64,000 nucleotides of DNA from Phymorhynchus buccinoides (GCA_017654935.2 CM065710.1:24140000-24203999); one strand, 5' to 3'; numbered from the stretch's first letter, positions 34,220-44,215 are shown. Made by a program: numbers and translations. Notes: a model not told the origin generated them from the sequence alone.

Positions 34220-34903
34220 ATGTTTATTTATATAACTGATCAAGACGAGCCAATACTTTTACAACGATCTATTGAAAATCATGGTTCTCTAAAAGTTGCG
34301 CTCCATGAAATTTATTACAAAGTTAAATGGATTAACATAAGCGAATCCTTAAAAAACAATTGGATAAGAAAAATTACCGAAGAAGAAAGGGTTGAACTAA
34401 CTATACCTGACGGTTATTACGGTTTTTGTTCATTAAAAGAGATGTTAAACGACTTCGACATTACTTTAAAACTTAATGAGGGAAATTTGAAAGTGAAGAT
34501 GACGTTTAGAGGCCAAAAAGGTGTAGTATTTGAATTTGCTAATGAATTGACTAAACTATTAGGTTTTACATTAGACAGGTTCCATATCACTGATAATGCA
34601 CTGGAAAGTAATTCATTTACGGCTGTAAAATCACTTAATCTCGGAATACATTCTTTATTATATTTTCATTTAGATATACTGAGTACAGATGACAACTTAT
34701 TTGATAACCAGCCGTCTACTGTGTTAAGAGTTCTTCCAACAGCAAAAGCGGCATACTGTGATTACGAAATTATTACGTTCACCAACTTACAGTTTAAAGA
34801 ATTAATTTGTGGGGTTCACCATTCACTAAAAATAAGAATAACTGACGAAAAAGGAAAAGAAGTTCAGTGCGACAGATTGAATGCTTTGTTAGAAATAAAA
34901 TAA
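34220..34903 (+). CDS. Polinton PX-like / minor capsid (penton-like) candidate
   Basis: 227 residues from the ATG at 34220. The upstream in-frame extension uses a TTG. Features are a beta-rich pattern with VELTIPDGYYGFCSLKEML near residue 65, VFEFANELTKLLGF in the middle, and a C-terminal block FTNLQFKELICGVHHSLKIR followed by ITDEKGKEV. This C-terminal pattern is shared, in my recollection, by short Polinton proteins proposed as penton-like minor capsid. No membrane segment is visible. It opens a four-gene plus-strand run with gaps of 14, 6 and 30 bp. The assignment is tentative. Confidence 0.5.
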   Translation: MFIYITDQDEPILLQRSIENHGSLKVALHEIYYKVKWINISESLKNNWIRKITEEERVELTIPDGYYGFCSLKEMLNDFDITLKLNEGNLKVKMTFRGQKGVVFEFANELTKLLGFTLDRFHITDNALESNSFTAVKSLNLGIHSLLYFHLDILSTDDNLFDNQPSTVLRVLPTAKAAYCDYEIITFTNLQFKELICGVHHSLKIRITDEKGKEVQCDRLNALLEIK

Positions 34904-34917
34904 TTTAGTATAAAACA

Positions 34918-35445
34918 ATGTCGCGTGGACCAGATCAACCGGTTATGCTTGACCCTGTTAGATGCGCAACTTTAGAATTGAAGGACCTAGCAGACACAGA
35001 AGACTTTGATTTAAATGGGGAGATAGGAGCGCTGTATGGTTTTGAGTACACAAACAACGGCTATTATAAACGTGCAGAAGTAAGTGATAAAAAAGTACCT
35101 AAACTAGAGCAACTGCGTAATGTAGTAGCTGACAATGTTGGCCAGTTTGAATATAAAGTTGTTAAGAAAAGGGACAACAAATGGCATTTAATTCCATTCG
35201 TTGATTGGGAAATTAAGTTTGAATTTTTAAGCCCGTTTACATTCTTTGATAATGACAAACACTTTCGCAAATCATTTAACTCAGGACCGTTACATGTCAG
35301 TCTGATTCCTCAAAACAACAGCAGAAGAGAAATAGCAATCAAACCTTATAAAAAGAGACAGTACATGCTGCACAGAAAAAAGACAGTGACAAAAGAGGGA
35401 TCCACGCAATTAGAGTTCATTCCTAAAATGGTTTTAGCAGATTAA
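34918..35445 (+). CDS. Polinton orphan protein 1
   Basis: 175 residues, starting MSRGPDQPVMLDPVRCATLE. I do not recognise it. It is soluble in appearance, with an acidic N-terminal third and a basic C-terminal third (KPYKKRQYMLHRKKTVTK). The middle is aromatic-rich (FVDWEIKFEFLSPFTFF), which suggests beta structure. The start codon lies 14 bp after the previous stop, and the next gene is 6 bp downstream, so it belongs to the late-gene-like run 34220-36417. A structural role is possible by position only. Confidence 0.6.
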   Translation: MSRGPDQPVMLDPVRCATLELKDLADTEDFDLNGEIGALYGFEYTNNGYYKRAEVSDKKVPKLEQLRNVVADNVGQFEYKVVKKRDNKWHLIPFVDWEIKFEFLSPFTFFDNDKHFRKSFNSGPLHVSLIPQNNSRREIAIKPYKKRQYMLHRKKTVTKEGSTQLEFIPKMVLAD

Positions 35446-35451
35446 TTTACT

Positions 35452-35790
35452 ATGATATTTGAACTTTCTGTTAGAGCAGACAACCCTGATTCCCTACCTG
35501 TTGGTGTTAGCGACAACCTAATGAAAGGGATTCTTATTTCTTGGCAAAACTTGGATGTTGAATCAGTGAGATGTACTATCGTTATTCAAAACCGTGGTGA
35601 AGAAATTAAGGCAGTGTCGACCAGCGATAAAGTTATATTGAGTGTTGATCCAAACAATCTCAAAGAATTAACGTACATTAATGTTACTAATTTAGATCTC
35701 ATTGGGTTTTATTACACTGAAAGCATTTTGTCTGATGATCTTCTTAAACCCCCCCCCCCCCCTCTCTTTATGATAACAAGTGCAAATTAA
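35452..35790 (+). CDS. Polinton orphan protein 2
   Basis: 112 residues, starting MIFELSVRADNPDSLP. No family is recognised. The pattern of alternating hydrophobic residues (GILISWQNLDVESVRCTIVI, then KVILSVDPNN) suggests a small beta domain. A run of 13 C at 35750-35762 encodes the PPPPP stretch just before the stop. Homopolymers of this length are error-prone, so the true C-terminus may be different or the gene may be longer. Confidence 0.5.
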   Translation: MIFELSVRADNPDSLPVGVSDNLMKGILISWQNLDVESVRCTIVIQNRGEEIKAVSTSDKVILSVDPNNLKELTYINVTNLDLIGFYYTESILSDDLLKPPPPPLFMITSAN

Positions 35791-35820
35791 ATGTTAAATT
35801 TTTTTTTTAAATATAAAAAG

Positions 35821-36417
35821 ATGTCCGTTACAGTATATCCAAAAATACCGAAAGAAAATACTGACAAAGAAAAGACTGATGGTGGTGATGATCCTGAAAT
35901 CAGAAAGTTCAGATTGTCTACCATTACAGAAATACAAAGAGAATTGGAAAAAGACCTCACTAACTATAACAGAACCAAACGAAGGTACTCTTGTTTGTTT
36001 AATTCAACAACATACTTAAATACTGGATTTGGAACTCTAGGTACTTTAACAGCAGGAAGCTCTGTAGGGTTGTTAGCGACTGGGGTCGGATCAGTAGTAG
36101 CTTTGCCTCTAGGTTGTGTATCGCTGACGCTGGGGTTGTTTTCAATCAGTACGTCTGCTTTCAACAAAAAAATAAAAATAAAACTTCAAAAGCATACAGC
36201 CATGGTTCAATTAATAATGGCAAAACTTAGTTCATTTCGATTGATTATTAGTAAAGCTTTGCAAGACTCTCAAATTTCGGATGAGGAGTTCAATAGATTG
36301 CAAGCAGACTACAACGACTACAAAATGCAAAAGTTTGAACTTCAGAAAAAATCAAGAGCAAGTTTTTCACAACCGCAAGACATAGAAGCGATAAAAAAGA
36401 ATGCGAAAAAAAAGTAG
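35821..36417 (+). CDS. Polinton conserved hydrophobic-hairpin protein
   Basis: 198 residues from the ATG at 35821. An upstream ATG at 35791 would add ten residues encoded by a T-rich run and is less likely. The order is a charged N-terminus, a helical block (STITEIQRELEKDLTNYNRT), then a central Gly/Ala/Leu/Val-rich hydrophobic region about residues 70-115 (GFGTLGTLTAG, VGSVVALPLGCVSLTLG) that can form a membrane hairpin. A helical C-terminus follows, with SKALQDSQISDEEF. The SKALxDxxISDEEF block and the hairpin are familiar from many animal Polintons. The function is unknown to me. It converges with the right polymerase gene 20 bp away. Confidence 0.7.
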   Translation: MSVTVYPKIPKENTDKEKTDGGDDPEIRKFRLSTITEIQRELEKDLTNYNRTKRRYSCLFNSTTYLNTGFGTLGTLTAGSSVGLLATGVGSVVALPLGCVSLTLGLFSISTSAFNKKIKIKLQKHTAMVQLIMAKLSSFRLIISKALQDSQISDEEFNRLQADYNDYKMQKFELQKKSRASFSQPQDIEAIKKNAKKK

Positions 36418-36437
36418 ACGAAACATTAAAGTCTGTT

Positions 36438-39400
36438 CTAGGGAAATAACGATAAGAACTCTAAAGGGTGCTTATTCAATTCAATATGATTACAAGTTTC
36501 GAAAGTCTGCTGACTATGACACTTAGTTCTCCAGTGTCCAATTGAATACGAAAACTCAGGTGATTTAAACACACGCTTTGTATTGTTTGAGTCAAGTGAT
36601 TTTTTATTTACAACTGTTGTGTTTATTTCGTGTAACTTAGATTGTATTTTTATGTTGTCATGATAAAATGTCTTGCTGTCAAACAGTGCTTCTTTATAGT
36701 TGTCGTGTGTCATGACCATTTGAACAACTGGTCTAGAAATTCCTTTTGCTTTTTTAATTACACTAGTTTGGCTGGCAATTGAATACATCTTTGCTCTCAG
36801 ACCAACGTACTCTTTGATTATAGTTCCATTCAGTTCATCCTTCATCTTGCCGATTACCTTTTTATTTACGGATGAATGCAATGGAGATTTAATTGGGTAG
36901 TCAGATGTATCATACCACGATTCAACACCTTTTGCTGAATCTGTCTCTAAATCTTTATAAAAGTCTTCAGTCGGAATGTCTAGAATAAATGAGTCCGTGT
37001 CTGTGTAGAGTACTCTAGAGTCTGGATACTGTGGTTTAAAGTAGTCGTATAGAAATTCTAGCATCAATAGTTTAGACAATTCAAGAACAGCAAACCCAAT
37101 GAAGACTGGTTTGTCTAGCTTCACATTAATTTTCTTCATCATTATACCGTAAAGGTTATCATGGAACTTTTTGAAGTCTTGATAATTGGGTTTTGAAGTT
37201 AGTTTGATTGCTTTGTTTTCTTGGGTAACTAATCTAACGTCTTTGACGTTTGTGCGGGTTTTCCATTGTCTTTCCAAAACAACTGTTATTCATTAGCTTA
37301 AAGAAGTCTTTTTCTGAGGCGTTGGTAGCTTGTGTTCTAAGATTAGTGTTCTTCATTATATATGGCTCCATGAATTTCTCCTGACTAAACGAAATGATTC
37401 TATGAACTTCAGTTAGTTTTAATCCGTGACGTAAGTAGAATTGTAGTAATCTATAATGGCAGACATATTTTTTTTTGGAGTGTAGATTAGGCACAAGTTT
37501 AGGGAGGTCAGATCCCACCTGAAGTCTTTCTGCTGCTAACGGGTAGTCATTGTGCAGGTCATGGAGTTCATCCGGATAATCTAAGTCGACTTCTAAAATA
37601 AATCCTGTTTCGTAAGAATCTGGTAATTTTAAAAGCCATTGTAAAAACTCTGTGATATTAAAATTAAAAGGAGCTGTAAACATTTTAAAGTTACGTAATG
37701 GAAGTGACTGACACATCGCCCAACCATAGAGATTGTTTGCATCTAAATACATGATATAATTTGATGGCTTTGTCGAGTCGTAGTCGTCTAAGTACTTATT
37801 GTTAGCTTTACAATAACTGTGTGAAACCATACTAATTCCTCCACGTAGTCCGTCTTCAATCATCTGGAGAGTTAGTAGATCGGAGAGTAAGTCAATCTGT
37901 ATTTTGGTAAATCTTAAGAATGCATCCCAACTCATTCCAGGAGCAGAGATATAATGAGCAGGGTCTAGACTGTAATGTTTCATGCACGTTTTTCTGTAAT
38001 TTTCAAATACGTCCGCAAGCAAACAAACGTCAGCCATTAAATAGGCGTCATGGTAGTCTCCCATGGTCTGGCAGTTTAATTTAATCCACGCTGAATGTGC
38101 ATGGTTGTAGTCAGAGTCACTTATATCTTTTCCTTTTAAACTAGAGTAGAATGCGCCTTTAGGTGGTAATTCTAAATCGTCAAATTTATCCCAACTACTC
38201 ATGTACTCATAAGGGTATACTCCTTTTCGTACAAGTGTTGGATCAAAGTATTTTTCTGTTATAGTGCATTTGGATAGTGACTGACCTAAAGATTCTAACG
38301 AACCCATCATATGTTGTAGTGAATCGTAAAAAGACAATTGACCTAATGTAAATGTCATGTACTTTTCTGAAGACTGAGCTATACAACTGACGGTTCTAAA
38401 TGAATCAGTAACTGCTTGTAGAATTAAATGAGAGTCATATCCACGTAGATTGTGAAAGAATATAGGCAGTTTCCAAGTCTTTGGTTCAAACTTTAACTGC
38501 AAATTACAGGAGTTGTGTGCTGCTCCTCTGAATTTTCCACTAATGTGATCATGGTCTCGTACTTTATAGATGTCTGAATAATCCGGGTCCTCCTCTTGCA
38601 TAAACCCTTTTTTGCAAATCCAACATTCATTAGCTGATTCAAATTGAATTAAATCTTCAGGCGTCATGATTAAATCTAATAAATTTAGTTGGTTAGATAG
38701 TTCATTTCGTAGTTTCATCATTCTCATTAAAAAGATTTTTGCAGCATCGGGTCCTCTATAAAGTTCTGGTGTTGAATGTTTCCCATCTGATCTAACAACA
38801 ATAAATGCGTATGAACAGATTTGATGATTATTTAATAAAACTGTTTTTGGAAGATTTTTTGGGGCTGGACCTTGATACGGAACGATAATAGATTCGAAGT
38901 CAGCATAAACAACATATGGATTTAATTGCAGTTTCTTCCAGTTTTTAAAGGTCACCTTACTTCCTTCTTTCGGAGTAATAAGTTCAGTATTACAGTCAGC
39001 AGATGACTTACAATGTTTTCTGTGTTCAACTGCTGCATAAATACTTGGCATTCTCTGCAAACATCTTCGGCAGAATTCTTGTTTATGCCCATCTTTTAAA
39101 GTATACTGAATAAGTCTGCTCATTGTACGAATTAATGTATAGTGTGTTTTTGTTTCATCTGTTAGTAAGAGTAGATCAACATGATTTTTATCAGGATCAT
39201 TACTAAATGAGGGAGCGTTCTTTGATACACGGATTGGTTTAAGGTTTTCTTCTGATGACCATGTGTAGACGTTAACTGATATAGGTTTGTTTTGTTCTTC
39301 AAATTGATCAATTTTATTTACACTTACAGGGAAGTCGATTCCATTAAAGTTTAATTCATTTATGTAAAGCTTGATAATTTGTTACTCTTTCTGCGTTTTT

Positions 39401-39911
39401 TTTGACATAATGAAGTTTTAGCTAGAACGCACCACATAAAACATTTGTTATCTGTATTCTTAATGTTTAGTACTGCCCGTTTTAAAACAAGTTCTTTTGG
39501 TAAAGGAATAAATGAGTTTCCTACGATTGGCGCATATTTACTTTCCTTTAATTTAATTTCTAATACCCCGCCTTCTGACCAACCAGATCCTCTCAGTTTT
39601 GCCTCTTCTGATGCGTTGATGAACTGGGTGATTAAATTGTCTGCCCAGGTTTCTGTAAGATCATTATATGAAAGAACTACTTGCTGTTTAGTTGAGACCC
39701 ATACTTGAAGCTGCTCACCTTGGATTGATTTATAATCTACGTACACTGTTAACATTACTTTAACTGGTGGTTCTATAGCTAGTTTTTTAGGTATTTGCGA
39801 AATAGCATGTTTTACACTTTCAAGTACATTTTCTGGTTCAATAACTTCTAAAACCGTTTCTTTAAAAACTTTGTCTAAATGCTCAATTATTTCATCAGGT
39901 GTCATTGTCAT
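36438..39911 (-). pseudogene. POLB: DNA polymerase B (protein-primed), right copy
   Basis: Nearly full-length Polinton polymerase, over 1,100 codons, read from the ATG at 39911. It has the same N-terminal and exonuclease regions as 30645-32514, including VYADFESII, the CWICKKGF...VRDHDHISGKF metal-binding insert, NLRGYDSH and AYLMADVCLLADVF. Polymerase motifs follow: A (YLDANNLYGWAM, near 37750), B (NNSCFGKTMEN, near 37280) and C (YTDTDSF, near 37000). There is an extra A near 39415, another base near 39370 and an indel near 37258, so three frame breaks. Catalytic residues are all visible. It starts 409 bp from the right end of the element, the usual place for this gene. Confidence 0.9.
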
Positions 39912-40108
39912 GTTGAGTTCTTTTTTCTAACTCAAATTATTTTGTTTAATTAAAAATAATTATTTTATTCCCCCTAAAAGTAGTGTTTTTTCCTCCGAAT
40001 TAGCAGGATAAAGGGAAAACGGATTTTTACTTTTTTCACCCCTTAAAGTTGTGTTTTTGTATCTAAAAGTAGGGGATTCCCTCTTGAGCCAGAAACCCCC
40101 TTTCCCCG
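39912..40108. other. Right subterminal region and polymerase promoter area
   Basis: Non-coding. The 50 bp before the polymerase ATG, with TTGAGTTAGAAAA-like sequence on the minus strand, are conserved with the left copy and may hold the promoter. GAGCCAGAAACCCCCTTTCC at 40086-40105 repeats the outer-end motif at 40289-40310. Confidence 0.5.
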
Positions 40109-40320
40109 TTAAATCACGCTGTTTTCGCGAGTAAAAACGATTGAATCACACTGTTTTTGTGGATAAAAAATGCAAAAAAATGGCTTAAATCACACCTTTT
40201 TGGGGGGTTAAAAAGCATAAGAAAAAGGCGTGATTTTAGCCGGATTTTTAATAAATGGAGGAGTGAAACCGAAACCGAAACCGATACTGAGCCAGAACTG
40301 GGGTTCTCCTGTTCTCTCAC
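40109..40320 (-). repeat. Polinton right terminal inverted repeat
   Basis: Inverted counterpart of 27446-27652, with the triple GAAACC, the AAATCACGC hairpin parts and a GAGCCAGAA end motif. The right flank is CCTGTA at 40321-40326. Confidence 0.9.
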
Positions 40321-40335
40321 CCTGTATTCGGCACA

Positions 40336-40537
40336 CCTTTAAAGACACTGGGTAGATGTGGCCCACATACAAATGTCCCCAACTTCAAACTGAGGCTGCT
40401 CTTTAAAATGATGTTTCGGTTTGAATTGGGGGGCATTTGTATGGGCGTCAGACGTGGTCAAAACAAGATTTCTTTCCAGCTATAAGAGGGAAAACACGTG
40501 AAACACGTGATTTTGACACGTGATATGGTGGGTCTTT
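40336..40537. repeat. Dispersed repeat B, copy 2
   Basis: The same repeat as 797-1016. It ends with three CACGTGA units within about 30 bp. It begins 10 bp after the Polinton right flank. Confidence 0.75.
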
Positions 40538-40850
40538 CCTCGCCACTGTGGCCTCTTGGCACCACAATGATTGAACACCCATGTCACTGAAAGGCATCAA
40601 ATGAGGGTCTGCTATCCAGTGACCTTGTGTTCTTAACCCTTTCATCGCCACTGTCGCCTCTTGGCACCACAATGATTTAACACCCACGTCACTACAAGGC
40701 ATCAAATGAGGGTCTGGCATCCAGTGACCTTGTGTTCTTAACCCTTTCATCGCCACTGTCGTCACTAAAGGCATCTTGGCACCACAATTTTGATTGCTTA
40801 ACCACATCGCCACTGTCACTAAAAGGCATCATGATTGATCACCGATGTCT
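40530..40850. repeat. 105-bp tandem repeat
   Basis: About 2.6 copies with period 105 bp (CGCCACTGT at 40541, 40646 and 40751). Units contain TTGGCACCACAATGATT and CATCAAATGAGGGTCTG. Confidence 0.9.
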
Positions 40851-41017
40851 GGTATCCAGTTATTCAAACCTTATATTCTTAATTTTGGGAGGTAAGGATA
40901 GGCCCTATTTTATGCATGTCACAGAGGAATCCCCAGTATTCCAGACACATTTTTGTCTCTACCCAGGTAAGTGTAAATGGTAATTTTTTGGCTGAGGAAT
41001 GGCTAGCGTTGAAAGGG
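40742..41017. mobile_element. piggyBac-like MITE candidate 1
   Basis: The inverted ends CCCTTTCATCGC and GCGTTGAAAGGG are flanked on both sides by TTAA (40738-40741 and 41018-41021), the piggyBac target site. It is 276 bp with no coding. The left end also occurs one repeat unit earlier, so the boundary could lie there. Confidence 0.55.
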
Positions 41018-41039
41018 TTAAAGAATCTACAGAAACAAA

Positions 41040-41570
41040 GTGCTTCAACTATAATTATTGTCTTTTGAAGACTCCGTTTGACCCTAGTATTCCACCCTGT
41101 GTGGAGTGATAACGGGGTAGCACACTAGGCCTACACACGTTCCAACGTTCCATTGTGCCGTGTTATCTGTGATGGATGGATTCCGTGTCAATGACTGATA
41201 GACCACTCCAAGTAAGATTTAGTCATTCCATTGTACCCACTCCTTTTCTAGGGAGACTTTAACACACAAGTTGTAAAGAGCTTTCGCGTTGCTTTTTTTT
41301 AATTTTATTATTAAACACTTTGCAGGGTTGTCGATTCTTACGGTTCTGGCAGCCACTTCTCAGCTTATTAGCGTTATGCGTATTTGTTTGCTTGTAGAAG
41401 ACAAGAGAAAACGTGCCTATTTTCTTGGACAATTTTTTTTAACATTAAAATAGCTGCAACAACTTTGACCCGCCCCCACCCCTTTCCCACCCCCACCCCT
41501 TTCTTCCCCCCCCCTCCCCCCCCCCCCCTCCCGAGCTCCCTTGTTTGCATTATAGACATAATCGACGTGC
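41040..41570. other. Unannotated DNA with C-rich tract
   Basis: Nothing recognised except a low-complexity C-rich tract (CCCACCCC and long C runs) at 41468-41533. Confidence 0.5.
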
Positions 41571-41580
41571 CTTGTTTTAA

Positions 41581-41730
41581 GGGCCAGCCACACGTCCACT
41601 AAAATCGCACGACCGTACGATGTCGATTCGATCACGTGATCTCCAAACGCGAATCACATTTGTTCTTGAAGACCACGTGATCAGATCGGATCGTACAGTC
41701 GTGCGATTGTAGTTGACGTGTGGCTGGCCC
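41581..41730. mobile_element. Fold-back MITE, 150 bp
   Basis: The ends GGGCCAGCCACACGTC and its inverted match GACGTGTGGCTGGCCC continue inward as arms of about 60 bp. The arms include ATCGCACGAC/GTCGTGCGAT and CACGTGATC. They are flanked by TTTTA on both sides (41575-41579 and 41731-41735). No coding. Confidence 0.8.
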
Positions 41731-41914
41731 TTTTAGGCCAACAGTTACTGTTCTCGAGTTTCAGGCGGGTTGACACCCACGCATCCATAAGTAATACATT
41801 GTACTATTGTACACCACGTGCGTTTCATAAACAAATTAAAGTATAGATTTTTTGATGTGTCATGTGCATAAAAAAATTATTTTTTATAGCTGTGTGGTAA
41901 GCTGTTTTTAAAAG

Positions 41915-42480
41915 AACTAGCGCAACGCCTAGTACCCGTAACGCCTAGTACCCGTAACGCCAAGTACCCGTACTGCTGAGTACCCGTTTCGCCGGGTCCG
42001 CGCAAATGTAAATTGGCTCATATCGCGCGCGAATGAAATTTTGCACCAAGATAGTCACTATCCCTGGTCATTCACGTTCCAAATTTCGAGTCAATGTCGG
42101 GTTTCGTTTCGCTGCGGTTTGTGAAAAGGTGAAGCGGCGTATATCGCGCGCGTTTATAAATCGATTCGCTTCCAGTTTGGCACACAGATAGTCACTGTCC
42201 CCGGTCATCTACCTTCCAAATTTGAAGGCAATCCGTCCAGAAATACCGGAGATACGGGCGCCGAGAGGCCGGTGGATACGCGTTTCGCGTCCATTTGCAG
42301 ATAAACGCGCGCAAATGACAGCTTGGTTGCCATACGCGGTTTCCATCGCCACGTTAGGGCTGATAGCAAATTTGAAGCGATTCGGTCGAAAAACGGCGGA
42401 GTTATAAGGCCCGTTCTGTGTTTCACATGGACGGACGGACGGACGGACGGTCGGACGGACAGTTGCCTTTTAATATAATG
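41915..42480. repeat. Mollusc-type non-coding repeat with (ACGG)n end
   Basis: A short tandem ACGCCTAGTACCCGTA block at 41930-41990, then two related segments that each contain CGCGCG and GATAGTCACT (near 42020 and 42145), and an ACGG run at 42429-42470. No coding is recognised. Confidence 0.6.
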
Positions 42481-42507
42481 ATGGGAATGTGTTATGTGTT
42501 TTCGCAG

Positions 42508-42650
42508 AGTGTAACCACGCGGCGCTGTTCGACTATGAGCGAGAGATCAACTTCGAAAAACAAGAGTCCTACATCTTGGACGATAATGTGAAGACCATTG
42601 AGCTGAAGCAGCCTCTGTACTACTACGGACTGAAGTACTCCATTTTGAAG
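42508..42650 (+). CDS. Probable internal exon of a host gene
   Basis: The polypyrimidine-poor but valid acceptor TTTTCGCAG ends at 42507. The donor AAG|GTACAG follows 42650. The 143-bp segment is open in the frame TGT-AAC-CAC and encodes 47 residues, including ALFDYEREINFEKQESYI and ELKQPLYYYGLKYSILK. Composition differs sharply from the flanks, with balanced GC, normal codon use and no repeats. The protein is not recognised. The exon starts in phase 2 and ends in phase 0. It is flanked by an (ACGG)n tract on the left and a (GTCC)n tract on the right. Neighbouring exons are not found in the window. Confidence 0.6.
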
Positions 42651-42689
42651 GTACAGTGAAGACATGGATATTATGTATTTCGTGTTTTT

Positions 42690-43120
42690 AGTCCCTGAGC
42701 CGAAGGTTCGGGGAGCTATTGTTTTTGTCTGGTCCGTGGTCCGTCCGTCCGTCCGGGTGTCCTCCGTCCGTCCGCGTCCGTCCGTCGGTCCTGCGTCTCC
42801 GTCCGTCCGGCGTTTTTCTCAAAATCTATTCAGTGTATCATCATCAAATTTGGTATACTAGTTTGCCAAGATGCAAGCTATCCACTGATGTATTTTAGTT
42901 TTTACATTAAGGTCAAGGTCGCGCCAGTTACGGGGTTCAAACCCCGAAACACATAATCGCTAATATCTCGCGAAGTTTTTGCATGTATTTCAATGCAATT
43001 TTTTCCACAACATTTCTTGATGAATGGTCTATAACACAGTTGTCATGAAGTTTTCTCTTCTATAAAAAAAACTATTCTGTTACGTGCTGTTTTGATGCGT
43101 TTTTATGTAGTTACGTGCTG
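42690..43120. repeat. (GTCC)n-bearing repeat
   Basis: GTCC-rich tract at 42735-42812 followed by TTTTTCTCAAAATCTATTC. Compare 2970-3060. The element-like unit continues to about 43000. Confidence 0.6.
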
Positions 43121-43140
43121 TTTTGATGCGTTTTTATGTA

Positions 43141-43575
43141 TGTGTACAGCCGACACATTCCGATTTCGGAGTAGCTCGGCAATGCTGCGAGGGGACTTTG
43201 CAGCCGCCCGGCGTTGCACTTGTATCTTATTATTTTTGTTTTAGTACTTTTCATTTCTCTTTATCCCCCCCCCCCCCCTACCGTGGGGATACCGGGTGGT
43301 ATTTCGTACAAATAGTTCCCCCACCTTCTGGACGTTCTGTGCTTGTGACTCTGCCTTTTCCCCTTTGCGTACTGTCATCTACTATCTTTTCTGTCTTACT
43401 GGTCCATTCTCCTGCCCTTTTTTTCTATAAAATTATCACAAAGATTTCTTCAGCCGAAGTCGGGACATGCTGGGCCTAACTAGTTCTTAGTTACGCGCGC
43501 GCATAACGGCAGCATGACGCATCTACGCTCATATGACAGGAAACTGAGCGAACGAAACAGAAGAAGAAGAAGATT
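43141..43575. mobile_element. Dispersed repeat E, copy 1 (MITE-like)
   Basis: The inner core is C-run, ACCGTGGGGATACCGGG, ACAAATAGTTCCCCCACC, CTGTCATCTACTATC, GGTCCATTCTCCTGCC, AGCCGAAGTCGG, GCATAACGGCAGCATGACGC, then (AAG)n. Related copies lie at 46808-47205 and 59770-60690. The outer ends CCGACACATTCCGATTTCGG and CCGAAGTCGGGACATGCTGG are imperfect inverted repeats. Confidence 0.65.
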
Positions 43576-43884
43576 AATTTTCTCTTTATACCATAAATAC
43601 AAATTCAAATGGCTATATGGTACTTTGTTTTCAGCTTCCTCCACAATTTGTCTTTGTGTGTACCTTTGGTAGGTCTTGGTATAAGTCTTCTTGTTGCCCT
43701 GTCTCGAGAATGAATGCAAAGCGATTTAGGCCCACTGCGAAATGTCACGTCATTGTAGGCCTATGCATGTACTATGTCAGTCAGTCGATTTCCGACCATG
43801 ACTGCCAAATAGTAGAGTGGGCAGATTCTACTCTGGAGGGCTGGTCTGGAATTTGTTTTGGAGTGGAGGGACCTTGCCCCATGG

Positions 43885-43995
43885 TACATGGGGGGGGTCG
43901 GGGAGGGGAGGGGGGGGGTGGGCGGTGGGGGGGTGGGGGGGGGTGGGAGGGGGGGGGGGGGGGGGGGGGGGGGTGTGAGGGGGGAGGGGGCAGGA
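43885..43995. repeat. G-rich low-complexity tract
   Basis: Long G runs separated by T, GA or GT. A possible quadruplex former, but no gene. Confidence 0.9.
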
Positions 43996-44052
43996 CGGGA
44001 GAGATATAGACACACAGCAAAGACACAGCCACACAATCAATCAATATTTGTT

Positions 44053-44136
44053 ATTGCACAGTTTACAGGAAATTCTTTTCGCAGCTATAGGGTATTGTAC
44101 ATTTTACAGGAAATTATTTTTGCAGCTATAAAGCAA
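44053..44136. repeat. Short tandem duplication, about 42 bp
   Basis: Two copies of a unit with TTTACAGGAAATT and GCAGCTATA. Confidence 0.75.
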
Positions 44137-44215
44137 TCAACAAAACGACACAATGAAAACATAGAAATGGTATGTAGAAAAGCCAAAAAGTAAAACAAGG
44201 GCATTGCAGACACAG

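Larger units (their letters stand above)
27446..40320. mobile_element. Polinton/Maverick DNA transposon (probably composite)
   Basis: Self-synthesising transposon class. It is bounded by inverted repeats of about 210 bp and by CCTGTA on both sides (27440-27445 and 40321-40326), and 6 bp is the known Polinton duplication length. It carries a DDE integrase, DNA polymerase B and several genes typical of metazoan Polintons. No packaging ATPase and no adenain-like protease are visible, and a gap at 32515-33014 may hide them. It has two polymerase genes in opposite orientation, which a single element normally lacks. Many genes have single-base frame breaks. The visible length of 12.9 kb includes 500 N of unknown real size. 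Confidence 0.85.

Noticed and set aside
43760..44044. Pro-rich and Gly-rich proteins
   Set aside because: Products of a G-rich tract on the two strands.
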